Source of the DNA: Ralstonia sp. NFACC01 | GTDB taxonomy: Bacteria; Pseudomonadota; Gammaproteobacteria; Burkholderiales; Burkholderiaceae | Assembly (NCBI RefSeq): GCF_900115545.1 | Contig: NZ_FOWV01000006.1 | Location: 385,013 to 449,012, forward strand | Length of the DNA: 64,000 nucleotides | Direction of reading: 5' to 3' | Shown: positions 1 through 8,876 of the stretch, in pieces | Numbering within the stretch: position 1 is the first letter of the stretch | How the letters are laid out: the number at the start of each line of letters is the position of its first letter | Program-made: the position numbers and the translations under genes | Notes under the pieces: model-generated | What the model saw: only the letters and a program-made list of their open reading frames with translations | Database searches by the model: none | What the model was told of the DNA's origin: nothing

Positions 1-1626
1 CTCGAAGACGAATACGACGCCGAGAACATCGACGACGAAATCTGGCGCCAGATCAAGCTGCACTACATCGGCCTGCTGACCAACCATCACCAGCCGGAAT
101 TGGCCGAGACCTTCTTCAACTCGGTGTGTACGCGCATCCTGCATCGTTCGTACTTCAACAACGATTTCATCTTCGTGCGCCCGGCCATCTCGACGGAGTA
201 CATCGAGAACGAAGAGTCGCCCACCAAGCCGACGTACCGCGCTTACTACCCCGGCACACGCGACGGCCTGGGCCCCTGCTTCGAGCGCATTGTCCACAAC
301 TTCCAGCTCAACGCGCCGTTTGAAGATCTGGAACGCGATATCGGCTACGTCGTGCGCGCGGTGGGCGAGCACTTTGGCGATTTCCGCATCGCGCCGAATT
401 TCCAGATCCATGTGCTGTCGTCGCTGTTCTTCCGCAACAAGGCGGCGTACATCATCGGACGCGTGATCAACGGCGACAAGACATTCCCGCTGGCCGTGCC
501 GATGCTGCGCAATGCCGCGGGCCAGCTCTCGCTCGACACGGTGCTGCTGCGGCAGGAGCAACTGCTGATCCTGTTCTCGTTCACGCACTCGTATTTCATG
601 GTGGACATGGAAATTCCGTCCGCCTACGTGACCTTTCTGCGTGACCTGATGCCGCGCAAGCCGCGCGCCGAAATCTATACCTCGCTCGGCCTGCAGAAGC
701 AGGGCAAGAACCTGTTCTATCGCGACTTCCTGCATCACCTGCAGCATTCGTCGGACAAATTCATCATCGCGCCGGGCATCAAGGGCCTCGTGATGCTGGT
801 GTTCACGCTGCCGTCGTACCCGTACGTGTTCAAAGTCATCAAGGACTACTTCCCGCCGCCCAAGGAAACCACGCGCGAGCTGATCAAGAGCAAGTATCAG
901 TTGGTGAAGCGCCACGACCGCGTCGGGCGCATGGCGGATACGCTGGAGTATTCCGACGTGTCCTTCCCGCTCTCGCGCTTTGACGACGACCTCATCAAGG
1001 AACTGGAGAAGCACGCGCCCTCGATGGTCGAATACCAGCGCAGCGAAGACGGCAGCGAAGAGATCGTCATCCGGCACGTCTACATCGAGCGCCGCATGAC
1101 GCCGCTGAACATCTGGCTGCAGGAAGGCACCGATGCGCAGGTCGAACACGGCATCATCGAATACGGCAACGCCATCAAGGAACTCATCGCCGCGAACATC
1201 TTCCCGGGCGACATGCTGTACAAGAACTTTGGCGTGACGCGCCACGGCCGCGTGGTCTTCTACGACTACGACGAGATCGAATACCTCACCGACTGCAACG
1301 TCCGCACCGTGCCCGAGCCGCGCACGGAAGAAGAGGAAATGTCCGGCGAGGTCTGGTACAACGTCGGCCCGCACGACATTTTTCCGGAGACGTACCGCAC
1401 GTTTCTGCTGGGCGATCCGCGCGTGCGTGAAGCCTTCCTCAAACACCACGCGGACTTCTTCGAAGCGTCCATGTGGCAGGGATACAAGGAGCGCCTGCTC
1501 TCCGGGCAGATGCACGATTTCTACGCGTATGACGCAGCGGAACGCTTCGCCAATCGCTACGGCGCGAGCGCGCCCGACAACGCAGCGCAAGACAACACGA
1601 CGGTGCAGCAGCGCGCCGCCGCTTAA
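1..1626 (+). CDS. aceK: Isocitrate dehydrogenase kinase/phosphatase AceK, 5'-truncated by window edge
   Basis: The reading frame is open from base 1, so the gene begins upstream and 541 codons are visible; E. coli AceK has 578 residues, so roughly 40-60 are missing. AceK phosphorylates and dephosphorylates isocitrate dehydrogenase and so controls the TCA/glyoxylate branch point in the cytosol. Seen: the ATP-loop stretch [20 protein letters not shown] followed by KVIKD, which carries the conserved lysine, and the metal-site motif [13 protein letters not shown] in the C-terminal kinase lobe (about nt 1255-1290). The C-terminal [13 protein letters not shown] block is also typical. The gene is followed 23 bp later by a carbonic anhydrase. 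An internal TTG at nt 100 could be mistaken for a start, but conserved sequence runs through it. Confidence 0.96.
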   Translation, partial: LEDEYDAENIDDEIWRQIKLHYIGLLTNHHQPELAETFFNSVCTRILHRSYFNNDFIFVRPAISTEYIENEESPTKPTYRAYYPGTRDGLGPCFERIVHNFQLNAPFEDLERDIGYVVRAVGEHFGDFRIAPNFQIHVLSSLFFRNKAAYIIGRVINGDKTFPLAVPMLRNAAGQLSLDTVLLRQEQLLILFSFTHSYFMVDMEIPSAYVTFLRDLMPRKPRAEIYTSLGLQKQGKNLFYRDFLHHLQHSSDKFIIAPGIKGLVMLVFTLPSYPYVFKVIKDYFPPPKETTRELIKSKYQLVKRHDRVGRMADTLEYSDVSFPLSRFDDDLIKELEKHAPSMVEYQRSEDGSEEIVIRHVYIERRMTPLNIWLQEGTDAQVEHGIIEYGNAIKELIAANIFPGDMLYKNFGVTRHGRVVFYDYDEIEYLTDCNVRTVPEPRTEEEEMSGEVWYNVGPHDIFPETYRTFLLGDPRVREAFLKHHADFFEASMWQGYKERLLSGQMHDFYAYDAAERFANRYGASAPDNAAQDNTTVQQRAAA

Positions 1627-1649
1627 CCCCTTCAACACGACGGGAAGCC

Positions 1650-2330
1650 ATGCCACATCGCATCAAAGAACTGTTTGAGAACAACCGGAAATGGGTCGAG
1701 CGCGTCCACGCTGAAGACCCGGATTTCTTCTCCAACCTGGCCAACCAGCAGAACCCGGAATACCTCTGGATCGGTTGCTCGGATTCGCGCGTGCCTGCCA
1801 ACCAGATCATCGGTCTGCCGCCGGGCGAGGTGTTTGTCCACCGCAACATCGCCAACGTGGTGGTGCACTCTGACCTGAACTGTCTGTCGGTGCTGCAGTT
1901 TGCGGTGGAAGTGCTGAAGATCCGGCACATCACGGTGGTGGGCCACTACGGCTGCTCGGGTGTGAAGGCAGCGTTGACGAAGCAACGTTTCGGGCTGGCC
2001 GACAACTGGATTCGTCACGTGCGTGACGTGGCCGAGCAACACGAAACGTATCTCGGTACGGTGGTCCGCGAGCAAGATCAGCATGACCGGCTGTGCGAGC
2101 TGAACGTGATTCACCAAGTCAACAACGTGTGCCTGACGACGATCGTGCAGGACGCATGGGATCGCGGGCAGCCGCTGACCGTTCACGGTTGGATTTACGG
2201 CGTGAAGGACGGGATGTTGCGCAATCTGGGAATGGCGGCGAGTTCCAATGAGGAACTGCATGCTCAGCTGGGTGAGGCTTGGCTGAATTATGGGAAGGAA
2301 GGGAGTACGCCTAGCCCGGTGGGGTTCTGA
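1650..2330 (+). CDS. can: Beta-class carbonic anhydrase
   Basis: Cytosolic zinc enzyme that interconverts CO2 and bicarbonate, here possibly supplying bicarbonate to the biotin carboxylases downstream (inference). The 226-residue length is normal for the Can/CynT clade. The zinc ligands are Cys43 and Asp45 in CSDSRVP, and His99 and Cys102 in GHYGCSG, spaced as in E. coli Can. The ATG lies 23 bp after aceK. The last ~100 nt shift toward G- and T-ending codons, and the gene is followed by a T-rich stretch and then by repeat element A. No clear promoter was seen between aceK and this gene, so co-transcription is possible. Confidence 0.95.
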   Translation: MPHRIKELFENNRKWVERVHAEDPDFFSNLANQQNPEYLWIGCSDSRVPANQIIGLPPGEVFVHRNIANVVVHSDLNCLSVLQFAVEVLKIRHITVVGHYGCSGVKAALTKQRFGLADNWIRHVRDVAEQHETYLGTVVREQDQHDRLCELNVIHQVNNVCLTTIVQDAWDRGQPLTVHGWIYGVKDGMLRNLGMAASSNEELHAQLGEAWLNYGKEGSTPSPVGF

Positions 2331-2351
2331 TTTTTTTCTTGGATTTTTGGG

Positions 2352-2909
2352 TTGTGGTTCACCCCTGTTTCATCCCCTGCCGGGGCTGACTCACTTTCTT
2401 TGTCTTGCCAAAGAAAGTAAGCAAAGAAAGGCGCGCCCGAGATGGCGAAAGATTCCTTGAATTTATGTCGCAAGGAGGGAGGAGAGGCAAACTCGCTGCG
2501 CTCAAACAGCCTCCCCTCTTTTTCCTCCCTGCAACAGAAATTCAAGGCGCCATCTAGGGCAAGGTACGGCTACACCATCGCAGCACAAACGCAGTAGTGG
2601 GTACGCGGCAAGACGCGGAGCGAAGCAAACGGCAACACAGCAACAAGCAAGGGCCTGACAGAGCATGCACACCAACGATTTGGCCGTTGACGTTCCTGCC
2701 CTAGATGGCGCCTTGAATTTTCGTAAGCGGGCGGAAGCAAGACGGGAAACTGTCTGAGCGAAGCGAGTTTTTCCCGTCTCCGCCCGGTTACACAAATTCA
2801 AGGAAGGGGTCGCCATCTCGGGCGCACCTTTCTTTGCTTACTTTCTTTGGCAAGACAAAGAAAGTGAGTCGGCCCCGGCAGGGGACGATACGCAGATGGA
2901 CCACCAAGG
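2352..2909. repeat. ~558-bp nested inverted-repeat element, copy A
   Basis: This fills the gene-free stretch 2331-2992. Outer arms begin CCCCTGCCGGGG (2374-2385) and end in the reverse complement (2873-2884). Each arm has a small hairpin ACTTTCTTT / AAAGAAAGT and the shared word CGCCCGAGATGGCG (right arm CGCCATCTCGGGCGC). Inside are two long hairpins, 2470-2532 and 2728-2786, each bracketed by CCTTGAATTT and AAATTCAAGG. Their loops are reverse complements of each other (CTCGCTGCGCTCA versus TGAGCGAAGCGAG). A core of about 140 bp lies between GGCGCCATCTAGGG and its inverse. It matches copy B (11762-12319) throughout. Small ORFs inside look spurious. Function is unknown; the arms could act as bidirectional terminators. 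Confidence 0.9.
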
Positions 2910-2992
2910 CCCACGCAAAAAGCAAGAGACACACAACCCCTGCACCACAAGTGCAGAACCTGTCCCAAGCACAGTTCCAGGAGATTGCAGCA

Positions 2993-4189
2993 ATGTCCGA
3001 CCGCATCGTCATCGCTTCCGCCGCCCGCACCCCGATGGGCGCCTTCCAGGGCGAACTCGCCAGCCTCACCGCTCCGCAACTCGGCGCCGCCGCCATTCGC
3101 GCGGCAGTCGAGCGAGCGGGCTTGAAACCGGAACAGATTGAAGAAGTCATCATGGGCTGCGTTCTGCCTGCGGGGCAGGGGCAAGCGCCGGCGCGCCAAG
3201 CCGCATTGGGCGCTGGCCTGCCGCTGTCAGTCGGCTGCACCACGGTCAACAAGATGTGTGGTTCGGGCATGCGCGCCGCCATGAATGCGTACGACGCGCT
3301 GCTCGCGGGGTCGCTGGATGTTGTGGTTGCGGGCGGCATGGAAAGCATGACCAACGCGCCGTACCTGATCCCGAAAGGCCGCGGCGGCTACCGCATCGGT
3401 CACGGCATGATCTACGACCACATGATGCTTGACGGCCTGGAAGATGCCTACGAGCGTGACGAAAAAGGCGGGGGCCGCGCCATGGGTACCTTCGGCGAGG
3501 ACTGTGCCGAGAAGTACGGCTTCACGCGCGAGGCCCAGGACCACTTCGCGATGACGTCCGTGCGCCGCGCGCAAGAGGCCACCGAATCCGGCGCGTTCCG
3601 CTGGGAGATCACGCCCGTTACCGTGTCGAGCAAAGCCGGTGACACCGTTATCGACACCGATGAAGGCCCGCGCCGCATCAAGGTCGACAAGATCCCCTCG
3701 CTCAAGCCCGCGTTCAAGAAAGACGGCACGGTGACGGCCGCGTCGTCTTCGTCGATCAACGATGGCGCGGCTGCGCTGGTGATGATGCGCGAATCGACTG
3801 CCAAGCAACTCGGCATCACGCCGCTCGCTGTGATGCTGGGCCACACCACGCACGCGCAAGCGCCGGGCTGGTTCACCACGGCGCCGGTCACGGCCATCGA
3901 CAAGCTGTTCAAGAAACTCGACTGGAACTCGGGCAACGTCGATCTGTTCGAGATCAACGAGGCGTTTGCCGTGGTGCCGATGGCTGCCATGCACGACCTG
4001 AATATCCCCCACGAAAAGGTGAACGTGAACGGCGGTGCGTGCGCGCTGGGCCATCCGATCGGCGCGTCTGGCGCGCGCTTGATCGCGACGCTGCTGGGCG
4101 CCCTGCAACACCGCGGCGGCAAGCGCGGCGTGGCAAGTCTGTGCATCGGCGGCGGCGAAGCCACGGCCGTCGGCATCGAACTCTACTAA
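2993..4189 (+). CDS. Acetyl-CoA C-acetyltransferase (thiolase II)
   Basis: 398 residues, typical of biosynthetic/acetoacetyl-CoA thiolases. It catalyses reversible condensation or cleavage between acetyl-CoA and acetoacetyl-CoA. Catalytic residues are visible: nucleophile Cys89 (VNKMCGSGMRA), His354 (GHPIGASG) and Cys384 (CIGGGEA). The frame is open further upstream, to 2834, but that part is repeat element A sequence. I chose the ATG at 2993 because CAGGAGA lies about 8-14 nt before it and the protein then starts with the normal SDRIVIASAARTP. It is the first gene of the liu block, where it would dispose of acetoacetyl-CoA derived from leucine breakdown (inference). The SDR gene follows after 9 bp. 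Confidence 0.93.
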   Translation: MSDRIVIASAARTPMGAFQGELASLTAPQLGAAAIRAAVERAGLKPEQIEEVIMGCVLPAGQGQAPARQAALGAGLPLSVGCTTVNKMCGSGMRAAMNAYDALLAGSLDVVVAGGMESMTNAPYLIPKGRGGYRIGHGMIYDHMMLDGLEDAYERDEKGGGRAMGTFGEDCAEKYGFTREAQDHFAMTSVRRAQEATESGAFRWEITPVTVSSKAGDTVIDTDEGPRRIKVDKIPSLKPAFKKDGTVTAASSSSINDGAAALVMMRESTAKQLGITPLAVMLGHTTHAQAPGWFTTAPVTAIDKLFKKLDWNSGNVDLFEINEAFAVVPMAAMHDLNIPHEKVNVNGGACALGHPIGASGARLIATLLGALQHRGGKRGVASLCIGGGEATAVGIELY

Positions 4190-4198
4190 GGCAAGCGC

Positions 4199-4912
4199 AT
4201 GACGAACGCAACGTCCCGCCGCACACGCATCGCGCTCATCCTGGGCGCGTCGCGCGGCATCGGTCTGGAAACCGTCAAACAATACCGTGCGGATGGCTGG
4301 CGCGTGATTGCCACCGTCCGCTCGCAAGAAGCGGCAGAAGAATTGCAGGCGCTGGGCGCGGAAACGCACGTGCTCGATCTGACCGACACCAATGCCGTTG
4401 CCGGCCTGGCGTGGAAGCTGGACGGCGAAGCGCTGGACGTGGCGATCTACGTGGCGGGCATCTACGGCCCGCGCACGCAGGGCGCCACGCCCGTCAGCCA
4501 GGCGGATTTCGATGCCGTGATGCACACCAACGTGTGGGGTCCGATGAGCGTGCTACCCGCCGTGCTGCCGATGGTGGAGGCGGGACGCAACGACGCAGAA
4601 GAACCTGGCGGCGTGCTTGCTGTCATCTCCAGCCGCATGGGCAGCATCGGCGACATGGCCGGCAATGGCGGCTGGCTGTATCGCGCCAGCAAGGCGGCGG
4701 TGAATGCCGTGCTGCGCGCGGTGTCGATTGATGCCAAGCACGCCACCTGCCTGACCTTCCACCCCGGCTGGGTACAGACGGACATGGGCGGCGCGGGCGC
4801 GGCCATCACGCCGCAGGAGAGCGTGGCCGGTATCCGCCGCGTGATTGCCGGTGCCACGCGCGCCGACAACGGCGGGTTCCGCAACTACGACGGCAGCGTC
4901 ATTGAATGGTGA
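4199..4912 (+). CDS. Short-chain dehydrogenase/reductase
   Basis: 237 residues, classical-size SDR. An N-terminal Rossmann fold carries the cofactor motif LGASRGIG (about residues 14-21). The active-site Ser lies in VISSRMGSIG and the YxxxK pair in YRASKAAVN. The NNAG motif is replaced by YVAGIYG, as in the C-factor/CsgA-like branch. The substrate cannot be told from sequence. It lies 9 bp after the thiolase and 10 bp before an acyl-CoA dehydrogenase gene, so it is probably co-transcribed with the liu block and may act on an acyl or aldehyde intermediate. Confidence 0.88.
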   Translation: MTNATSRRTRIALILGASRGIGLETVKQYRADGWRVIATVRSQEAAEELQALGAETHVLDLTDTNAVAGLAWKLDGEALDVAIYVAGIYGPRTQGATPVSQADFDAVMHTNVWGPMSVLPAVLPMVEAGRNDAEEPGGVLAVISSRMGSIGDMAGNGGWLYRASKAAVNAVLRAVSIDAKHATCLTFHPGWVQTDMGGAGAAITPQESVAGIRRVIAGATRADNGGFRNYDGSVIEW

Positions 4913-4922
4913 GGCCGGAACG

Positions 4923-6053
4923 ATGCTGCTGACCCAAGAGCAAGAGATGATTCGCGACGCCATCCGCACCTTTGTGCGCGAGGCGATCGTGCCGCATGCG
5001 GCGGCATGGGACCGCGAAGCGACGTTCCCGAAAGACGTGCACCGCCAGTTGGGCGAGCTGGGCGCTTATGGCGTGGCCGTGCCGGAAGAACTAGGCGGCG
5101 CGGGGCTCGACTACCTGTCGCTGGCGCTGATCCTGGAAGAAATTGCTGCCGGCGACGGTGGCACCTCCACCGTCATCAGCGTGAACAACTGCCCCGTGTG
5201 CAGCATGCTGATGGCGTTTGCGAATGACGCACAGAAGCAGCGGTGGCTCGCGCCGCTGGCGCGCGGCGAGATGCTTGGCGCGTTCTGCCTGACCGAGCCG
5301 CATGTCGGCTCCGATGCATCGGCGCTGCGCACCACGGCCGTGCGCGATGGCGACCACTGGGTCTTGAACGGCGTGAAGCAGTTCATCACCAGCGGCAAGC
5401 ATGCCGACGTGGCCATCGTCATGGCCGTGACCGACAAGGCAGCAGGCAAGCGCGGCATCAGCGCGTTCCTGGTGCCGACCAACACGCCCGGCTACATCGT
5501 CGCGCGGCTCGAAGACAAGCTCGGCCAGCATTCATCCGACACGGCGCAGATCGTGTTTGAAGACTGCCGCATCCCCGCCGATTGCCTGCTGGGCGAAGAA
5601 GGCGCGGGCTACAAGATGGCGCTGTCCGGGCTGGAAGGCGGGCGCATCGGCATTGCCGCGCAGAGCGTGGGCATGGCGCGTGCGGCTTTCGAGGCCGCGC
5701 TGGCGTACGCCAAGGAGCGCGAAAGCTTCGGCCAGCCGCTGTTCGCGCATCAGGCCGTGCAGTTTCGCCTGGCCGAGATGGCCACGCGCGTAGACGTCGC
5801 ACGACAGATGGTCTGGCATGCCGCCAGCCTGAAAGACGCCGGGCTACCGTGCCTGAAAGAGGCGGCCATGGCCAAGCTCAACGCCAGCGAGATGGCCGAG
5901 CGCGTCTGCTCCGATGCCATCCAGGTCTTCGGCGGTTACGGCTACGTCAACGACTTTCCGGTGGAGCGCATCTACCGCGACGTGCGCGTGTGCCAGATCT
6001 ACGAGGGCACGAGCGATATCCAGAAAATCCTGATCGCCCGCGCGCTGGCGTAG
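4923..6053 (+). CDS. Acyl-CoA dehydrogenase, short/straight-chain type
   Basis: 376 residues from the ATG at 4923; the frame is open upstream into the SDR gene, but the normal start MLLTQEQEMIRDAI sits here. It is an FAD enzyme that oxidises acyl-CoA to trans-2-enoyl-CoA and passes electrons to ETF. The flavin/substrate motif FCLTEPHVGSD and the C-terminal IYEGTSDIQK are present. Glu361 in IYEGTSD is the canonical SCAD/MCAD catalytic base, and the helix that carries the base in isovaleryl-CoA dehydrogenase reads LEGGRIGIA here, with Gly before Arg. It therefore looks like a butyryl-CoA-type enzyme, not LiuA, although it stands where isovaleryl-CoA dehydrogenase might be expected. Confidence 0.9.
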   Translation: MLLTQEQEMIRDAIRTFVREAIVPHAAAWDREATFPKDVHRQLGELGAYGVAVPEELGGAGLDYLSLALILEEIAAGDGGTSTVISVNNCPVCSMLMAFANDAQKQRWLAPLARGEMLGAFCLTEPHVGSDASALRTTAVRDGDHWVLNGVKQFITSGKHADVAIVMAVTDKAAGKRGISAFLVPTNTPGYIVARLEDKLGQHSSDTAQIVFEDCRIPADCLLGEEGAGYKMALSGLEGGRIGIAAQSVGMARAAFEAALAYAKERESFGQPLFAHQAVQFRLAEMATRVDVARQMVWHAASLKDAGLPCLKEAAMAKLNASEMAERVCSDAIQVFGGYGYVNDFPVERIYRDVRVCQIYEGTSDIQKILIARALA

Positions 6054-6080
6054 GCGGTCTCAACTCTCAACGCAATAGGC

Positions 6081-6770
6081 ATGACCGCAGTGACTTCCCC
6101 CGTTTCGAACCACCCGCGCTTTGACGCGATCCTCTTCGATTGCGACGGCGTGCTGGTCGACAGCGAACCCCTTGTCAACCGCCTGATCTGGGAGATGTTG
6201 ACCGAGCTTGGCATCAGCATCAGCCCGGAAGATTCCATCAAGCGCTTCCTCGGCAAGGCCATTCGCGAAGAACTGGACGCGATTGCCGAGATGCGCGGCG
6301 AACCGCTGCCGCCGAACTGGTTGTCCACCTTCCACGCGCGCCGCAACGCGCTGCTCGAAGCCGAGGTGGAAGCCGTGCCGCATATCGCGCACGCCATCGA
6401 CGTGCTCTCCAGGCTGGGCCTGCCGATGGCGGTGGCCTCGGGCGCCGATCGCACGAAGGTTGAGCTGCAGCTCAACCGCACCGGGCTGATCGAGCACTTC
6501 CAACCCACGGACGTGCGCATCTTCTCGGCTACCGAGGTTGCGCGCAGCAAGCCCGCACCCGATGTGTATCTGCTGGCCGCCAGCAGCCTGGGGGTATCGC
6601 CGTCGCGTTGCCTGGTGATTGAAGACAGCCCCACGGGCGTCACCGCAGGGCACGCTGCCGGCATGACGGTGCTGGCATACGCCGGCCGCAATGCGCCGGG
6701 CCCGCTGATCGCCGCCGGTGCGACGCGCGCGTTTACCGACATGCGCGAGCTGCCGGAGTTGTTGGCCTGA
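6081..6770 (+). CDS. HAD-superfamily hydrolase (beta-phosphoglucomutase/phosphatase-like)
   Basis: 229-residue cytosolic phosphatase of the HAD family, subfamily IA. Motif I is FDCDGVLVDSE (about residues 17-27), with the Asp nucleophile and the general acid Asp two residues later. Motif II is the Ser in VASGADR, motif III the Lys in ARSKPAPDVYLLAA, and motif IV VIEDSPTGV. An alpha-helical cap lies between motifs I and II. The phosphorylated substrate is unknown. It ends in a TGATG overlap with the downstream ychJ-like gene, which suggests translational coupling inside the liu block. Confidence 0.88.
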   Translation: MTAVTSPVSNHPRFDAILFDCDGVLVDSEPLVNRLIWEMLTELGISISPEDSIKRFLGKAIREELDAIAEMRGEPLPPNWLSTFHARRNALLEAEVEAVPHIAHAIDVLSRLGLPMAVASGADRTKVELQLNRTGLIEHFQPTDVRIFSATEVARSKPAPDVYLLAASSLGVSPSRCLVIEDSPTGVTAGHAAGMTVLAYAGRNAPGPLIAAGATRAFTDMRELPELLA

Positions 6771-7210
6771 TGCCAGCCGCACAAACCAGGCCCATCGGCC
6801 CTGCCGACGCTTGCCCCTGCGGCAACGGCGCCTATGCGCGCTGCTGCGGCCCCTTCCATGCGGGCGACGCCGTGCCGGCGACGGCCGAGCAGCTCATGCG
6901 CTCGCGCTACAGCGCCTATGTGCTGGGCGACACGGCGTACCTGCGCCGCACGTGGCATCCGTCCACCTGCCCTGTCGACCTGGAAACCAGCGAAGCCGAG
7001 GCCGCCGCCACGCGCTGGCTCGGCCTGGACGTCAAGCGCCACACGCCGCAAGACGCCACGCACGCGACGGTGGAATTCGTCGCGCGCTACAAGGTGGGCG
7101 GGCGCGCGCATCGCCTGCACGAAACCAGCCGCTTCGTCCGCCTGGACGCAAGCGGCGCTGAATCCGCCGAAGGCCGTTGGCTGTACGTCGACGGCACCTT
7201 CCCTGACTGA
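6770..7210 (+). CDS. YchJ-family protein (UPF0225) with SEC-C motif
   Basis: 146 residues. The N-terminal cysteine cluster [16 protein letters not shown] (about residues 12-27) is a SEC-C-type zinc-binding motif, followed by the YchJ NTF2-like domain ([20 protein letters not shown], then WLGLDV). Its role is not established; YchJ proteins are small cytosolic proteins with a metal-binding tail. The start ATG overlaps the stop of the HAD gene by one base, so the pair is probably coupled. The gene sits 28 bp before liuB, with no sign of a separate promoter. Confidence 0.9.
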   Translation: MPAAQTRPIGPADACPCGNGAYARCCGPFHAGDAVPATAEQLMRSRYSAYVLGDTAYLRRTWHPSTCPVDLETSEAEAAATRWLGLDVKRHTPQDATHATVEFVARYKVGGRAHRLHETSRFVRLDASGAESAEGRWLYVDGTFPD

Positions 7211-7238
7211 ACCGCACCGACCTTCTTGCACTGCTGCC

Positions 7239-8846
7239 ATGCCGACGCTAGAGACCAAGCTGAACCCCCGCGCTGAAGAATTCAAGGCCAACGCCGATGC
7301 CATGCGCGCGCTCGTCGCCGACTTGCGCGACAAGGTTGCACGCATCGCCCAGGGCGGCGGTGAAGACGCCCGCGCCAAGCACCTCGCCCGCGGCAAGCTG
7401 CTGCCGCGTGACCGCGTGCAGCAACTGCTCGACCCCGGCACGCCGTTCCTGGAGTTCTCTCAGATGGCGGCGTACGGCATGTACGACGATGCCGCGCCGG
7501 GCGCCGGCATCATCACCGGCATCGGCCGCATCTCGGGGCAGGAATGCGTGATCGTCTGCAACGACGCCACGGTCAAGGGCGGCACGTATTACCCGATGAC
7601 GGTGAAGAAGCACCTGCGCGCGCAGGAGATCGCCGAGCAGAACCACCTGCCCTGCGTCTACCTCGTCGATTCGGGCGGCGCCAACCTGCCGAACCAGGAC
7701 GACGTGTTTCCTGATCGCGATCACTTCGGCCGCATCTTCTACAACCAGGCCAACCTGTCGTCGAAGGGCATTCCGCAGATCGCGGTGGTGATGGGCTCGT
7801 GCACCGCGGGCGGCGCGTATGTGCCGGCCATGAGCGACGAGTCGATCATCGTCAAGGAACAGGGCACGATCTTCCTGGCGGGTCCGCCGCTGGTGAAGGC
7901 CGCGACCGGCGAAGTGGTGAGCGCTGAAGACCTCGGTGGCGCCGATGTGCACACGCGGCTGTCCGGCGTGGCAGATTACTTCGCCAACAACGATTCGCAC
8001 GCGCTGGCGCAAGCCCGCAGCATCGTCGCGCACTTGAACCGCCGCAAGCCCGAGCAGGTGCAGATTCATGCGCCGGTCGAACCGCGCTACGCAGCCGAAG
8101 AGCTCTACGGCGTGATCCCGACCGACACGCGCAAGCCGTTCGACGTGCGCGAAGTCATTGCCCGCATCGTCGACGATTCCGCTTTTGACGAGTTCAAGGC
8201 GCGCTACGGCACGACGCTGGTCTGCGGCTTTGCGCGCATCTGGGGTTACCCGGTCGGCATCATCGCCAACAACGGCATCCTGTTTTCGGAGGCGGCGCTC
8301 AAGGGCGCGCACTTCATCGAGCTGTGCTGCCAGCGCAAGATCCCGCTGGTGTTCCTGCAGAACATCACGGGCTTCATGGTCGGCCGCAAATACGAGAACG
8401 AAGGCATCGCCAAGAACGGCGCGAAGATGGTGACGGCGGTGGCGACGGCGCAGGTGCCGAAGTTCACGGTCATCATCGGCGGCTCGTTTGGGGCGGGCAA
8501 CTACGGCATGTGCGGCCGGGCGTATTCGCCGCGCTTCCTGTGGATGTGGCCGAACGCGCGCATCTCGGTGATGGGCGGCGAACAGGCCGCAAGCGTGCTC
8601 GCCACGGTACGCCGCGACGGCATCGAGGCCAAGGGCGGCCAGTGGAGCGCGGATGAAGAAGCCGCCTTCAAGGCACCGATCCGCGACCAGTACGAGCGCC
8701 AGGGCCACCCGTACTACGCCAGCGCGCGCCTGTGGGATGACGGCGTGATCGACCCGGCCGACACGCGCAGCGTGCTGGGCCTCGGGCTGTCGGCCAGCCT
8801 GAACGCGCCGATCGGCGATATGAACTTCGGCGTGTTCCGCATGTAA
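7239..8846 (+). CDS. liuB: Methylcrotonyl-CoA carboxylase beta (carboxyltransferase) subunit
   Basis: 535 residues from the ATG at 7239; the open frame continues upstream through ychJ but that part is not homologous. It is the carboxyltransferase half of 3-methylcrotonyl-CoA carboxylase (leucine pathway), transferring CO2 from carboxybiotin. Two crotonase-like halves are visible. The first has [13 protein letters not shown] and [14 protein letters not shown] (oxyanion/CoA site), the second [14 protein letters not shown] and [20 protein letters not shown]. Phe163 in DHFGRIFYN corresponds to a Gly in the paralogue at 23730-25349, which fits methylcrotonyl rather than geranyl specificity (inference). 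It pairs with liuD at 12360. Confidence 0.95.
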   Translation: MPTLETKLNPRAEEFKANADAMRALVADLRDKVARIAQGGGEDARAKHLARGKLLPRDRVQQLLDPGTPFLEFSQMAAYGMYDDAAPGAGIITGIGRISGQECVIVCNDATVKGGTYYPMTVKKHLRAQEIAEQNHLPCVYLVDSGGANLPNQDDVFPDRDHFGRIFYNQANLSSKGIPQIAVVMGSCTAGGAYVPAMSDESIIVKEQGTIFLAGPPLVKAATGEVVSAEDLGGADVHTRLSGVADYFANNDSHALAQARSIVAHLNRRKPEQVQIHAPVEPRYAAEELYGVIPTDTRKPFDVREVIARIVDDSAFDEFKARYGTTLVCGFARIWGYPVGIIANNGILFSEAALKGAHFIELCCQRKIPLVFLQNITGFMVGRKYENEGIAKNGAKMVTAVATAQVPKFTVIIGGSFGAGNYGMCGRAYSPRFLWMWPNARISVMGGEQAASVLATVRRDGIEAKGGQWSADEEAAFKAPIRDQYERQGHPYYASARLWDDGVIDPADTRSVLGLGLSASLNAPIGDMNFGVFRM

Positions 8847-8876
8847 GCGGGCCGCCCATCGACCAGGGAATTTGCA

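Noticed and set aside
2288..2545. Small ORFs inside the repeat elements (including FFAYFLWQDKESESAPAGDE-like peptides in both copies)
   Set aside because: They are by-products of the inverted-repeat sequence on both strands. Conservation follows the DNA palindrome, with frames running out of the element into neighbouring genes.
2834..2992. N-terminal extension of the thiolase into repeat element A
   Set aside because: The extra 53 residues derive from the repeat arm, and a good ribosome site and the normal thiolase start are at 2993.
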